64,000 bases of DNA, taken from positions 372,001-436,000 of the forward strand of contig PBIO01000014.1 in NCBI GenBank assembly GCA_002720865.1, given 5' to 3'. Source of the stretch: Halobacteriovorax sp. GTDB lineage: Bacteria > Bdellovibrionota > Bacteriovoracia > Bacteriovoracales > Bacteriovoracaceae. Under the pieces are notes generated by a model. It worked only from the letters and a program-made list of their open reading frames with translations, was not told the DNA's origin and did not search any database. Numbering within the stretch: position 1 is the stretch's first letter; each line of letters opens with the position of its first letter. Positions 36,512-45,405 of this stretch are shown piece by piece. The translations under genes were made by a program, and so were the position numbers.

Positions 36512-37249
36512 ATGAAACTAAAGAGTTACTCAGCACATACTCACCAAGGGCCACATCTTCAGATCAATGAAGATGATGTCGAGATAGATTTAATTAATCA
36601 GTTGTATTTAATTTTTGATGGTTTTGGTGGGAGCGCTATTGGTGATGCTTGTGTTCAGGAGATAAAACAAACTATTAAAACTTTTTATACTAAGATCGGT
36701 GGAGATCCAGATGCAACCCTTCCGTTCTTTTTTAGCCATAAATACCTCCTCGAAGGTAATGCTTTGATTAATGCAATGGTTTACGCTCACGAGCAGCTAA
36801 AAAATAAAAATATAAAGTTAGAAATGAATGAAAGAGGCGGAGCTTCGTGTATTGCTGTTTCACAATCTGAAAATATTTTAACAGTAGTTGGAACTGGAAA
36901 TTGTGCAGGTTTTCTCTACCGAAATGGTCATATTTCCGAAGTAATGGGCCCAGATAATATGGAGCTATTAGGACAAGATGAATACTTAAAACATTTCTTG
37001 TCACTTCCAATGAGTGGTTTTGGATTGTTTGACGACTTACACTTCAAAGCTTCAGAGGTTAGGATTAAAGAAGACGATATTCTTATATTGTTAACTGATG
37101 GGGTATATTCAAGACTTAGCCCAGATGAAATTAAATTCATTCTAGATAGAAAACGTCCAAGTGACGGTCAGAAAGTCAAAGAGCTATTTAGCTTAGCAAA
37201 TAGTCGTGGAAATATGGATAATCAGTCTACCATTCTTCTCCAGTATTAA
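36512..37249 (+). CDS. PP2C-type protein phosphatase
   Basis: A 245-residue metal-dependent Ser/Thr phosphatase, cytoplasmic and single-domain. Motifs are in the right order: QINEDD near the start, LYLIFDGFGGSAIGD (about residues 31-45), GASCIAVSQ, ILILLTDGVYSRLSP (about 190-204) and NMDNQSTILLQY at the end. The metal-binding acidic residues (DG, DG, DN) all seem kept, so it is probably active. It starts 7 bp after the double-FHA gene. A PP2C next to pThr-binding FHA proteins points to reversible Thr phosphorylation, yet no Hanks-type kinase is encoded in the window. Confidence 0.82.
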   Translation: MKLKSYSAHTHQGPHLQINEDDVEIDLINQLYLIFDGFGGSAIGDACVQEIKQTIKTFYTKIGGDPDATLPFFFSHKYLLEGNALINAMVYAHEQLKNKNIKLEMNERGGASCIAVSQSENILTVVGTGNCAGFLYRNGHISEVMGPDNMELLGQDEYLKHFLSLPMSGFGLFDDLHFKASEVRIKEDDILILLTDGVYSRLSPDEIKFILDRKRPSDGQKVKELFSLANSRGNMDNQSTILLQY

Positions 37250-37319
37250 TTTGCCCCTACCAAGCTTTGGTTGCCGAAGTGACTAAAAATAGGTGAAAAT
37301 ATTCCAAAGGTTGGAATTA

Positions 37320-38657
37320 ATGGGCCATAAAATTCTGGTAGCAGACGACAGTCTTACAGTTCAAAAAGTAGTTAGTATTACTCTAGCGAGTTATGACTAT
37401 GATCTTGTTGAATGTAAGGACGAGTCACAATTAAATGAGAATCTCGTAATAGGTGGAGCAAGTCTTCTTCTTTTAGATTTAAATCTTTCTGAAGGAAAGT
37501 CAGGCTATGAAGTCGCTAAATCTGTTAGAGAAAAATCACCGAATCTTCCTATTATTTTACTACTAGGAACATTTGATACTGTTGATGAAAAGGCATTTTC
37601 TGAGGCAGGAATTAATGACCGAATTGTTAAGCCATTTGAGAGCAGCCTTTTTACTCAGAAAGTTCAGACAATTATCGAATCGGGACCAAGCTTAGATGAT
37701 AGCTCGAATAGTATTTTTGCTGGTGAGACTGAATCTAACTTTTTGAACTCTGAAGTTGAAGACATAACACCGGAAGCAGAGCTAAATATTGATAATGGAG
37801 ACGGCTGGGTTGTGGATAGTCCAGCTCCTGAAGACAAAAGTTCTGACACTTGGGATTCATTCTCACAGGAATCCTCTAGTAAAGGAGAGAATGCTTTGGA
37901 AGCTAGTTTAGAAGGCTGGGGGATGAATGTGCCCGGGCAAATTGGATCCGAATCATCCGACAATGATATGGAGCTTCCAGGAGTCATTGGTAAAACAGAA
38001 GCTGAAGTTACTGTCAGCGAGGCCGTAGAAGAACTTGATATCGTCCATGAAGAGGAAAAAAATCTTCCAGTTGAATCTGATCTTGATTATCCAGATGTTG
38101 GAGAGCCTGAAGTTAAAGAGCAATCTATCTTTAGTGAAGTGGATCATCAGCCCACTAGCGCCCTTGCTAGTACCGAAGAGTTTAATCTAGATGTTGAAGA
38201 CAACTCTGGCCCTAGTATTGAATCTGAAATTGAAATTGAAGAAGATGCAGAAGATTTTTGGGCCGCTGATGATGATTCCTCTAGTGAACAAGTCGACATC
38301 GCAATGGAAGTGGAGTCTGAAGAGGATGATCTTGAAGACTATCATGCAGAACCAGACGTAGAACAAATTCAGGAAATTACTATAGATGAGTCTGTATCAC
38401 TTGATTCTTTAGGTGATCCTAGAGGGAATGAGCCGTTTGAGATTCGTACTGACTTAAGTGTGGAAAATACTACTTCACAAGTTAATACTGCTGAAATTGT
38501 TGAAAAAATCCTAGAAGAATTAAAGCCGACGTTAAACGAGCTTGTTGAAAAGCATTGCAAAGAAACTATCGAAAGCGTTGCTTGGCAAATAATTCCAGAC
38601 TTAGCTGAAAATTTAATTAGGAATGAAATTAAAGAGATTAAATCTTCTACAACATAG
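37320..38657 (+). CDS. Response regulator with long acidic linker and conserved C-terminal helix
   Basis: A 445-residue protein. The receiver domain (residues 1-125) has the acidic pair D9-D10, phospho-acceptor D53, T84 and K104, so it should be phosphorylated by a histidine kinase. Residues ~130-375 are a low-complexity, Asp/Glu/Ser-rich linker without visible domain. The C-terminus (about 390-440) has SVAWQIIPDLAENLIRNEIK, a helical ending I recall from response regulators of delta-group bacteria; its role is unknown. No DNA-binding domain is present. A longer GTG-started frame from 37293 has no ribosome site; the ATG at 37320 follows TTGGAA and gives the standard MGHKILVADDS start. The stop is 2 bp before the convergent birA stop. 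Confidence 0.82.
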   Translation: MGHKILVADDSLTVQKVVSITLASYDYDLVECKDESQLNENLVIGGASLLLLDLNLSEGKSGYEVAKSVREKSPNLPIILLLGTFDTVDEKAFSEAGINDRIVKPFESSLFTQKVQTIIESGPSLDDSSNSIFAGETESNFLNSEVEDITPEAELNIDNGDGWVVDSPAPEDKSSDTWDSFSQESSSKGENALEASLEGWGMNVPGQIGSESSDNDMELPGVIGKTEAEVTVSEAVEELDIVHEEEKNLPVESDLDYPDVGEPEVKEQSIFSEVDHQPTSALASTEEFNLDVEDNSGPSIESEIEIEEDAEDFWAADDDSSSEQVDIAMEVESEEDDLEDYHAEPDVEQIQEITIDESVSLDSLGDPRGNEPFEIRTDLSVENTTSQVNTAEIVEKILEELKPTLNELVEKHCKETIESVAWQIIPDLAENLIRNEIKEIKSSTT

Positions 38658-38659
38658 TT

Positions 38660-39364
38660 TTAAAACCAAAGCGACCCTGAAATAATTTTTTTTAGACCAT
38701 CCTGGTTTTCAATAAGCGCTTCACCATTTTCTCCAACACCTTTAAAAACTCCACTAAGGCTTGATTGTCCGTCTATTATTTGAACCTTTTTATTTAGGTG
38801 AAAACAATTCTTAGTCCAGTTACTTCTGATATCGCAGCTAGAAAGGCGATTATTTAGAATATATTGATAAATTTCATTGGGAAGTTCGTGGCTAAAATTT
38901 TGATAGGAAGAAAGGTCAATACTTAGAGCACCTGCTGGAAATTTAGACCCTTCTATTTTAGAGGGAATATTAACCTCAAGATTTAAACCTATTCCAACGA
39001 GTAGATTTTTATTATCAAGGAAATGACAAAGTATTCCGCCAGCTTTTTTAACCTCAGATTCCTCTAGGATCAAAAGATCATTTGGCCATTTTAGTACTAA
39101 ATCAGCACCTTTATTTTTGAAAAAATTTGTTATCAAACATCCAATCTCTAATGGAGTCAGTGTTAATATTTCACAAGGCGTTAAGACGAAGGAGAAGGCG
39201 AGTGATTTACCTAGCTGATCCCACGAGTTTCCATGTCTTCCCTTCCCTGAAAGCTGTTTCGTTGTCGATACTAAGAGAGACTCCCCTAAATACTCGGAAA
39301 TATTTTCTTTAACCCACTCTTGGGTAGAAGGTAATTGCTCAAATTTTAAGTGTCTGATTTCCAT
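38660..39364 (-). CDS. birA: Biotin-protein ligase BirA, ligase domain only
   Basis: It joins biotin to the carrier lysine of carboxylases, here probably Lys134 of the protein encoded at 3376-3888. The 234-residue chain has the biotin/ATP motif SGKGRHGNSWDQ (about residues 38-49), LVLKWPNDLL (about 93-102) and the C-terminal SH3-like domain ending GLKKIISGSLWF. The N-terminal DNA-binding domain of E. coli BirA is absent, so it is not a repressor. It is transcribed toward the response regulator and divergently from RNase PH. Confidence 0.92.
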   Translation of the reverse strand: MEIRHLKFEQLPSTQEWVKENISEYLGESLLVSTTKQLSGKGRHGNSWDQLGKSLAFSFVLTPCEILTLTPLEIGCLITNFFKNKGADLVLKWPNDLLILEESEVKKAGGILCHFLDNKNLLVGIGLNLEVNIPSKIEGSKFPAGALSIDLSSYQNFSHELPNEIYQYILNNRLSSCDIRSNWTKNCFHLNKKVQIIDGQSSLSGVFKGVGENGEALIENQDGLKKIISGSLWF

Positions 39365-39415
39365 ATTTGCCTATTTATTGTATGTTCTGTGGCAAATGAC
39401 AAGTGAGGAGTCGTA

Positions 39416-40120
39416 ATGAGTCTTATTGAACGAAATACACCAAGAGAGATTAAGTTTACAACAGGAGTAAATCCTTATGCCCATGGAAGCGTTATTGCTG
39501 AATTTGGAAATACAAAAGTTTTGATTACGGCGGTTGTTGAAGCTAATGTCCCTCGCTGGATGAAAGACTCAGGAAAAGGTTGGGTAACGGCTGAATATAA
39601 TATGCTGCCCTCATCTACCCACGAACGTATGAGACGTGAGAGATCTAAAATTGGCGGGAGAACTTACGAAATTCAAAGACTGATCGGTCGAAGCTTAAGA
39701 GCTGTTGTTGATTTAGAAAAACTAGGTGAAAGAAGTATTATAGTAGATTGTGATGTTTTAGTTGCTGATGGAGGAACAAGAACGACTTCTATTAGTGGAG
39801 CCTACGTGGCCTTAAGTCTTGCTATTCAAAAATTAATTTCTGAAAAAGAACTTTCAGAAAATCCTATAACCGAAGAGTTAGGTGCCATTAGTGTGGGAAT
39901 AAACTCTAATGGAAAAGTTATAGCGGATTTGAATTATGAAGAAGATTCTAGCTGTGAAACGGATATGAATATAGTCATGACTAGGTCAGGAAAGTTCGTC
40001 GAAGTTCAAGGGACGGCTGAAGAAAAACCCTTTAGCGCGGACCAGCTACAGGCCTTACTCGATTGCTCTAAAGAATCTTTAAAGAATGTATTTGAAGCAC
40101 AAGATAAAGTCTTAAAGTGA
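39416..40120 (+). CDS. rph: Ribonuclease PH
   Basis: A phosphorolytic 3' exoribonuclease that trims tRNA precursors. The 234-residue protein matches the family along its length: GSVIAEFGNTKVLITAVVEA near the start, GWVTAEYNMLPSSTHERMRR (about 56-75) and RTYEIQRLIGRSLRAVVDL after it, and the QGTAEEKPFS segment near the end. The order rph-rdgB is common in many bacteria, and rdgB overlaps its last 4 bp. A tRNA gene, a possible client of the enzyme, follows rdgB. Nothing odd is seen. Confidence 0.96.
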   Translation: MSLIERNTPREIKFTTGVNPYAHGSVIAEFGNTKVLITAVVEANVPRWMKDSGKGWVTAEYNMLPSSTHERMRRERSKIGGRTYEIQRLIGRSLRAVVDLEKLGERSIIVDCDVLVADGGTRTTSISGAYVALSLAIQKLISEKELSENPITEELGAISVGINSNGKVIADLNYEEDSSCETDMNIVMTRSGKFVEVQGTAEEKPFSADQLQALLDCSKESLKNVFEAQDKVLK

Positions 40121-40692
40121 AAGAATTTGTACTAGCTTCAGGAAATTCTCATAAAGCAGATGAGTTCTCTGAACTCTTTGATCCAGAAATAATTTTGGTG
40201 AAAGCAGCTCCAGAAAAACTAGAAGTAGTTGAAGATGGACTTAGTTTTCAAGAGAATGCTTTCAAAAAAGCAGAGGGCTACTATAAAAAACTGAAGTGCC
40301 CAATTGTTTCGGATGATTCGGGACTAGAGGTGGAAGCACTTCCTGGTGAGCTCGGTATTCACTCAGCAAGATTTGGAGGGGAAGATCTTTCTTCTGAGGA
40401 GCAAGTTGAGCTCTTGCTAGAAAAATTAAAAGAAGAAGAAAATCGTAAAGCTTATTTTGTATGCGTTCTTTGTTTTTATATAAACCCTGAAGAGGTTTAC
40501 TTCTTTGAGGGACGTAGTCATGGACATATTAGCTCTTCAGTTCAAGGAAGCGGCGGTTTTGGCTATGACCCCGTTTTTATACCCGAAAACCTTGATGGAA
40601 AGACGAGTTTTGCTGAAAATCCTGATTGGAAGATGAAAAACTCCCATAGATCCAAGGCCTGTAAGATGGCCTCTCAATTCTTTGGCCGTTAG
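40117..40692 (+). CDS. rdgB: XTP/dITP diphosphatase (RdgB/HAM1 family)
   Basis: It clears non-canonical purine nucleotides (dITP, XTP) from the nucleotide pool. Family marks are LASGNSHKADEF near the start, VSDDSGLEVEALPGELGIHSARFGG split over residues ~65-90, GSGGFGYDPVFIP (about 146-158) and a C-terminal SHRSKACK. The length, 191 residues, is typical. It begins with GTG, sharing 4 bp (GTGA) with the rph stop, so translation is coupled. A tRNA-Pro gene lies 63 bp downstream. Confidence 0.95.
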   Translation: MKEFVLASGNSHKADEFSELFDPEIILVKAAPEKLEVVEDGLSFQENAFKKAEGYYKKLKCPIVSDDSGLEVEALPGELGIHSARFGGEDLSSEEQVELLLEKLKEEENRKAYFVCVLCFYINPEEVYFFEGRSHGHISSSVQGSGGFGYDPVFIPENLDGKTSFAENPDWKMKNSHRSKACKMASQFFGR

Positions 40693-40755
40693 GCCTAAAA
40701 TTAATTGCCAATTCTTGCTAGATTCATTAGTTTAACTCCACCAGAAATCTATAGT

Positions 40756-40832
40756 CGGAGCGTAGCGCAGCCTGGTAGCGCACCTGCTTTGGGAGCAGGG
40801 GGTCGATGGTTCGAATCCATTCGCTCCGACCA
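40756..40832 (+). tRNA. tRNA-Pro (anticodon UGG)
   Basis: A full cloverleaf of 77 nt. The acceptor arms CGGAGCG (40756-40762) and CGCTCCG (40822-40828) pair fully; the discriminator is A and CCA is encoded. The anticodon stem cctgc/gcagg holds the loop tttggga, giving anticodon TGG (40790-40792). The T arm contains ggttcgaatcc. UGG reads CCA and CCG, and by wobble often all proline codons, which fits an AT-rich genome. Confidence 0.95.
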
Positions 40833-40865
40833 TTTTAATCTCAGCAAATTTTCTCAATGATATCA

Positions 40866-40890
40866 GGTGCTTATGTAGGCACCCTTTGTT
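40866..40890 (+). terminator. Weak terminator-like hairpin after tRNA-Pro
   Basis: Stem ggtgc (40866-40870) and gcacc (40879-40883) with an 8-base loop, followed by ctttgtt. The T tract is broken, so it may be a terminator of the rph-rdgB-tRNA unit or simply an RNA structure. Confidence 0.4.
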
Positions 40891-40909
40891 GATGGGCGAT
40901 TCGGCCATT

Positions 40910-40925
40910 TTGACAATATTGTCAA
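40910..40925. promoter_or_regulatory. Perfect 16-bp palindrome, operator-like
   Basis: TTGACAATATTGTCAA is a perfect dyad with no spacer. GGCC stands on both sides (40903-40906 and 40926-40929), extending the possible structure. It is about 190 bp before smc and 80 bp after the tRNA. A dimeric DNA-binding protein could use it; the protein is unknown. Confidence 0.45.
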
Positions 40926-40967
40926 GGCCAAAAATTGTATCAATAACTCCTCAATTATCACTGTAAG

Positions 40968-40990
40968 AAAGGCCGGAAGGCCTTTTATTA
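40968..40990 (+). terminator. Rho-independent-type terminator upstream of smc
   Basis: Stem aaaggcc / ggccttt (7 bp) around a GGAA tetraloop of GNRA type, followed by tatta. Because of the A-rich 5' side it would also work on the opposite strand. It likely ends the transcript that carries tRNA-Pro or a small RNA made between 40884 and 40967. Confidence 0.6.
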
Positions 40991-40997
40991 AAGGGAC

Positions 40998-41019
40998 TTA
41001 CATCATCAAACCGATGTAA
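40998..41019. other. Inverted repeat upstream of smc
   Basis: ttacatc (40998-41004) and gatgtaa (41013-41019) can pair over an 8-base loop. There is no T tract after it on the plus strand. It may be a protein site or part of an RNA leader of smc, whose start is about 100 bp downstream. Function not known. Confidence 0.35.
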
Positions 41020-41116
41020 AAAATCTTGTACTAATTGCATCAGATATGACACGATTTTAAGGTTAGCACACACTAATAAAGACATTTAATTGCGCACACA
41101 GCAAAGGGATTAGCTC

Positions 41117-44100
41117 GTGAAGTTAAAAAGATTAATCATTCAAGGCTTTAAGTCTTTTAAAGACAGAACTGTGGTTGAGTTTGACGACGGGATTACCGGA
41201 ATTGTTGGACCAAACGGTTGTGGAAAATCAAATATCGTCGATTCGCTCTTTTGGGTTATGGGAGCGCAGTCAGCTAAGCACCTTCGTGGCAATAGCATGA
41301 AGGATGTTATTTTCTCGGGGTCGTCTAAGTATAGTCCAGCAACTTGGGCCGAGGTTTCCTTAGTATTAGAAAATACCGGCGGAAAGCATATTCATATTGG
41401 AAATAAAGTTTCTTCTCCTTCAGAGATACAGCTCACTCGAAAGCTTTACCGTAACGGGGATACTGAGTATCGAATTAATAATGAGCCAGCCAGATTAAAA
41501 GATATCCAAGAAGTCTTTATGGATACCGGTGCCGGTGCCAAGTCATATTCAATTATTGCTCAGGGTGAGATCAACAGACTTGTTCAGGCAAAACCAGTTG
41601 AAAGAAGAACTATGATTGAGGAAGTTGCCGGGATTACGAAATTTAAAATTCGTAAACGTGAGTCAATGAGAAAGATTGAAGCAACTCAGTCAAACCTAAA
41701 TAGACTGAATGATTTACAATCAGAAATTGAAAAGAACCTAAGAGCACTTCAAAAACAAGCTGAAAGAGCAGAAAGAGCAAGATCTTTAAAGGGTAAGATT
41801 CGCAGGAATGAATTAGTTGTAAACTCTCATAAAGTCTTCGATCATTTGAAAGACTTTAGAGAAGCAAGAGTCTTTATTTCAGAAAAAACTCTTGATGTTC
41901 AAAACTGGACAACTAGAAAAGAATCACTTGAGGTAAGTCTAGCAGACGAGCGATTGAAAAAAGACGATCGCACTTCTGAGCTTGATGGGCTTCAAAAAGA
42001 ATATAATGAGATTTCAAGAACATTAGCAGCTTCTGAAGAAAGGCTAAATCATTTAGCAGATACGATTACGCAAAAAGAAAAACTTGTTGAAGATAAGCAA
42101 GTAGAGCTAGAAGAAATTAAAGCTGACTTTGAAAATCGAACGAATAAAAAGACTGAGTTGATTAATGAACTTGAAGAGATTCGTAAGAGCGAAAATGAAG
42201 CCTATGATTTCGAAGCTCATGAAATTGAAGTAGAGGAATTAAAAGAAAAATACCTTTTAGCTTCCGAGGAAGTTGAGCAAGCTAGAGAAGATATTGAAGA
42301 GATGAGAAACTCTTTTCAAACACTTGATCAGCAGATGTTTCGAAATACTTCTAAACTTGAAGAGTTTGCTAAGAATATTGAAGATTGGACAGCTGAAATT
42401 GAATCAGTGGAATCTGAATATTCAGGATTATCAACAAAAATTGCAAATGAAAGAGAAGTTGTTCAAAAGGCTGAAGAGCTCGCACTTGAACTATCAACAA
42501 AAGAAAACGATTTAAAAAATGAAGTGACTTCTCTAGCTGAAGATTTTCAAAAACTAGAAAAAGAAACTCGCGAAAAATCTAAAGAATTAATTCAAACAGA
42601 ATCGAAGTTAGTTTCTCTAAAGGAAATTAACAGATCTTTAGAAGGTGTGACTGAGGGATCAACTCTATTTTTAGAAGAGTCTGGAACTGAGGCTTACCAA
42701 TTACTAGGTACATTGATTCAATGTGATGATAAATATACTGGTGGAGTACAGGCATTACTTGGTGACTTTCTTCAAACTCTAGTTTCTAAGGAAACAACAC
42801 CATCTACCTTAATTGATTGGATAAACGGCAAAGAAGAAATTGCAGGACTAGAGTTCTTGCAGCCTGGTGAAGCTCTGAGTGTTTCAGAAGAGTCACTAGA
42901 AAGACTTCGCTTAGCTGGTTGTTCAGAAATCAAAACATTAGAGTCTATTGTTAAGCTTGAAGAAGGTTATGAGCATTTAAAGGCCATCTTTAGTGGATAT
43001 TTTCTAGTCGATAATTTAGATCAAAATGTCTTTAATTCCCTAAGTACTGGAATGAACTTTAAAGCCCTTTCTAGCTTTGACGGAAAAACAGCAGTTAAAA
43101 ATGCGGGTGGAGCAAAAATTCTTACTCTAGGTTCTGAAGAAGATTCCTCTCAGGGAGTTGTAGAAAGAAATAACAGAATCACTGAGCTCGAAGTGAAGCT
43201 TGAAGAGTTAACTGAACTAACTTCAGGACTTCAAACTAAATTAGAAGAAGATGAAAATATTCTTTTAGAAAAAAGGTCGGAGCTTGAAAATCTCAGAAAT
43301 GAAGCGGCTAATGCAAAAGCCGATGCGGCAGGTAAGAAATCTGCTCTAGAGTCTAAGCTTGAAACCATGCAAACGGGAAATAAGAGGCTTGATATTCTTA
43401 AAAACCGTAAAACAGAGACAAGTAAAGAAAGACTCGAACTTTTAGAGGCTCAAGAGAAGATTAAAAAAGAACATAATGACTTTAATTCTAAAGTTGAAGA
43501 AAAGAAAAACTTCTTAGAAGAACGTGAGTCTGCTAATAGCGAACTTAAGAAAGCCTATGAAGAAAATAGAGATGAGTTTCTGGCCAAAAAGGTAGAGCGT
43601 GACTCCTTTAATGAAAGAATGAAAGGATTTACGAGTCAGCTGGATGATATTGAATCTCAGCTTGAGAGACTTACTCAAAAACAGGTAGCCACTTCAGAAG
43701 CGATTGAATCTTACTCTAAGGAAATCGAAGAAATATCGGCAGATTTAGATAAGCTTGAGCAATCGAATATGGATACGGCTGATGATCTTCAAGCTAGAGA
43801 AGAGAAACTAAATGGAATGAAAGATGACTTAGCTGTTCTACTTCAGGGAATGCAAGATAGAGAAGACGAAGTTAAAAAGCTTAATCAGGATATTAACAAA
43901 ACAGATAAAGAAATTGCTCAGAGACAAGCTAAACTTGAAAACTATATTAATGAAGAAGAGCAAATTGTTCGAGACATTTTTGAAAAGTACCATGTTGATT
44001 TAAGACAAGTTCTTGGTGAATTTTTAAGTTATGAAGCCGTTGATTATGAAGAATTAGCCGATATTAGCTCCATGTATGTTATGGAAACTGAAGAGGGCGA

Positions 44101-44797
44101 AGTTCAGATTAAAAAAGAAGAGTACGAGTTTAATAGACGTTATGGCCAAGACTTAAAAGACTGTGGCTATAAGTTTAAACAGTACAAAACGGAATACGGT
44201 AGATTAGGTGAAATAAACTGGCAGGCCATTGAAGATTATGAAAGACAAAAAATGCGTTTTGACTTTCTTAAAATTCAAGAAAATGAGCTTAGGCAATCAC
44301 TAGAAGATCTAGAAAAAGCAATCTCTCATATTGATGAGAAATCTAGAAAGAGGTTTAAAATCGCCTTTGAGGAAGTTAATACGAGATTTGAAAAAGTATT
44401 CCCGATCATCTTTGGTGGGGGAATGGCAAAACTTCAGGTAACAGGTGACTTGGATGATGCTGAATGCGGTGTTGAGATTATCGCTCAACCTCCAGGTAAA
44501 AAGATGCAGAATATTAACTTAATGTCTGGTGGTGAAAAAGCTATGACGGCCGTTAGTTTAATTTTCTCAATTTTCCTTGTTAAGCCGTCACCATTTTGTC
44601 TTCTAGATGAGGTCGATGCTCCTCTTGATGATGCAAACGTCGGTAGATTTAATGAATTATTAAGAGAAATGAGTGCTGAAAGTCAGTTCATCTTGATCAC
44701 TCATAATAAGAAAACTATGGAGCTAAACGACTCTCTTTATGGGGTAACTATGCAAGAAGCAGGTGTCTCAAAAGCGGTAAGTGTTCAGTTACACTAA
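41117..44797 (+). CDS. smc: Chromosome segregation protein SMC
   Basis: A condensin-type ATPase that compacts and separates chromosomes. The 1226-residue chain has the full plan: N-terminal ATPase half with Walker A GPNGCGKSN (residues 31-39), a coiled coil, the hinge (about 510-665) with GVTEGSTLFLEESG at its start, the second coil, and the C-terminal half with signature LMSGGEKAMTAVSL (about 1134-1147) and Walker B FCLLDEVDAPLDD (about 1158-1170). The start is a GTG after AAGGG, about nine bases away. ScpA and ScpB partners are not in the window. The last base of its stop is the first of the lolA-like ATG. Confidence 0.97.
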   Translation: MKLKRLIIQGFKSFKDRTVVEFDDGITGIVGPNGCGKSNIVDSLFWVMGAQSAKHLRGNSMKDVIFSGSSKYSPATWAEVSLVLENTGGKHIHIGNKVSSPSEIQLTRKLYRNGDTEYRINNEPARLKDIQEVFMDTGAGAKSYSIIAQGEINRLVQAKPVERRTMIEEVAGITKFKIRKRESMRKIEATQSNLNRLNDLQSEIEKNLRALQKQAERAERARSLKGKIRRNELVVNSHKVFDHLKDFREARVFISEKTLDVQNWTTRKESLEVSLADERLKKDDRTSELDGLQKEYNEISRTLAASEERLNHLADTITQKEKLVEDKQVELEEIKADFENRTNKKTELINELEEIRKSENEAYDFEAHEIEVEELKEKYLLASEEVEQAREDIEEMRNSFQTLDQQMFRNTSKLEEFAKNIEDWTAEIESVESEYSGLSTKIANEREVVQKAEELALELSTKENDLKNEVTSLAEDFQKLEKETREKSKELIQTESKLVSLKEINRSLEGVTEGSTLFLEESGTEAYQLLGTLIQCDDKYTGGVQALLGDFLQTLVSKETTPSTLIDWINGKEEIAGLEFLQPGEALSVSEESLERLRLAGCSEIKTLESIVKLEEGYEHLKAIFSGYFLVDNLDQNVFNSLSTGMNFKALSSFDGKTAVKNAGGAKILTLGSEEDSSQGVVERNNRITELEVKLEELTELTSGLQTKLEEDENILLEKRSELENLRNEAANAKADAAGKKSALESKLETMQTGNKRLDILKNRKTETSKERLELLEAQEKIKKEHNDFNSKVEEKKNFLEERESANSELKKAYEENRDEFLAKKVERDSFNERMKGFTSQLDDIESQLERLTQKQVATSEAIESYSKEIEEISADLDKLEQSNMDTADDLQAREEKLNGMKDDLAVLLQGMQDREDEVKKLNQDINKTDKEIAQRQAKLENYINEEEQIVRDIFEKYHVDLRQVLGEFLSYEAVDYEELADISSMYVMETEEGEVQIKKEEYEFNRRYGQDLKDCGYKFKQYKTEYGRLGEINWQAIEDYERQKMRFDFLKIQENELRQSLEDLEKAISHIDEKSRKRFKIAFEEVNTRFEKVFPIIFGGGMAKLQVTGDLDDAECGVEIIAQPPGKKMQNINLMSGGEKAMTAVSLIFSIFLVKPSPFCLLDEVDAPLDDANVGRFNELLREMSAESQFILITHNKKTMELNDSLYGVTMQEAGVSKAVSVQLH

Positions 44798-45405
44798 TGA
44801 GAATTTTTTTAACTATATGTTTATTTATTATTACGGGTCCTTTTGTTTGGGCCCGTTCTACTTTTTTACCTGCAAGTTTTCAGGCAGACTTTCAACAAGT
44901 TCATAAATCTTCAATTACGGGTAAAGAGAAAAAGAGTAAGGGAAGTCTTGGTTATAAGTTTCCTGGTCATATTAGGTTTGAGACAACTTATCCTGATAAT
45001 ATTGTGTTTGTGAGCAATCCTGATAAAACTTGGTATTATACGGCCCCCTTTATGGAAGGAGAGCCTGGTGAGCTAACCGTTTCAAAGTCGAATAAAAACT
45101 CTCTTGTTAAGTTCTTTGATTTATTAAAAAGAGGCTTAAAGAGTAATAAAATGTACACAGTTAAAAGTAATAAGACAGGTGTTCTACTTAGCTTTACTAA
45201 AAAGAGTAAGGTAGAGCTTGGGTTAAATTCAGCTCAGTTAAACTTTAAAGGCCCTGTCGCTTTTAAAAATATTACCGAAGTTATTCTGTCTAAAACTGAT
45301 AAAACCAAGGTTAAGCTTGAACTTAAGCAGGTAAAACCCGAAATTAATTTTAGTAAATCTCACTTTATCTTTAGTGAACCTAAGAATACGAGAGTGTCTC
45401 ATTAG
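44797..45405 (+). CDS. lolA: LolA-like outer-membrane lipoprotein carrier
   Basis: A 202-residue periplasmic protein with a signal peptide (MRIFLTICLFIITGPFVWA). The rest matches the LolA beta-half-barrel pattern: ASFQADFQQVHKSS, GSLGYKFPGHIRFETTYPD and VFVSNPDKTWYYTAPF, then VKFFDLLKRGLKS and the strands after it. LolA shuttles lipoproteins from the inner to the outer membrane, consistent with the many lipoproteins encoded nearby. The ATG shares a base with the smc stop, so they are co-transcribed. It overlaps the convergent transglycosylase by 4 bp. Confidence 0.84.
   Translation: MRIFLTICLFIITGPFVWARSTFLPASFQADFQQVHKSSITGKEKKSKGSLGYKFPGHIRFETTYPDNIVFVSNPDKTWYYTAPFMEGEPGELTVSKSNKNSLVKFFDLLKRGLKSNKMYTVKSNKTGVLLSFTKKSKVELGLNSAQLNFKGPVAFKNITEVILSKTDKTKVKLELKQVKPEINFSKSHFIFSEPKNTRVSH

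Noticed and set aside
30417-37249. Reading the FHA and PP2C genes as part of a type VI secretion locus
   Set aside because: FHA and PP2C proteins do occur with type VI secretion, but no Tss, Hcp, VgrG or ClpV gene is present, and the neighbour is a TadC-like protein.
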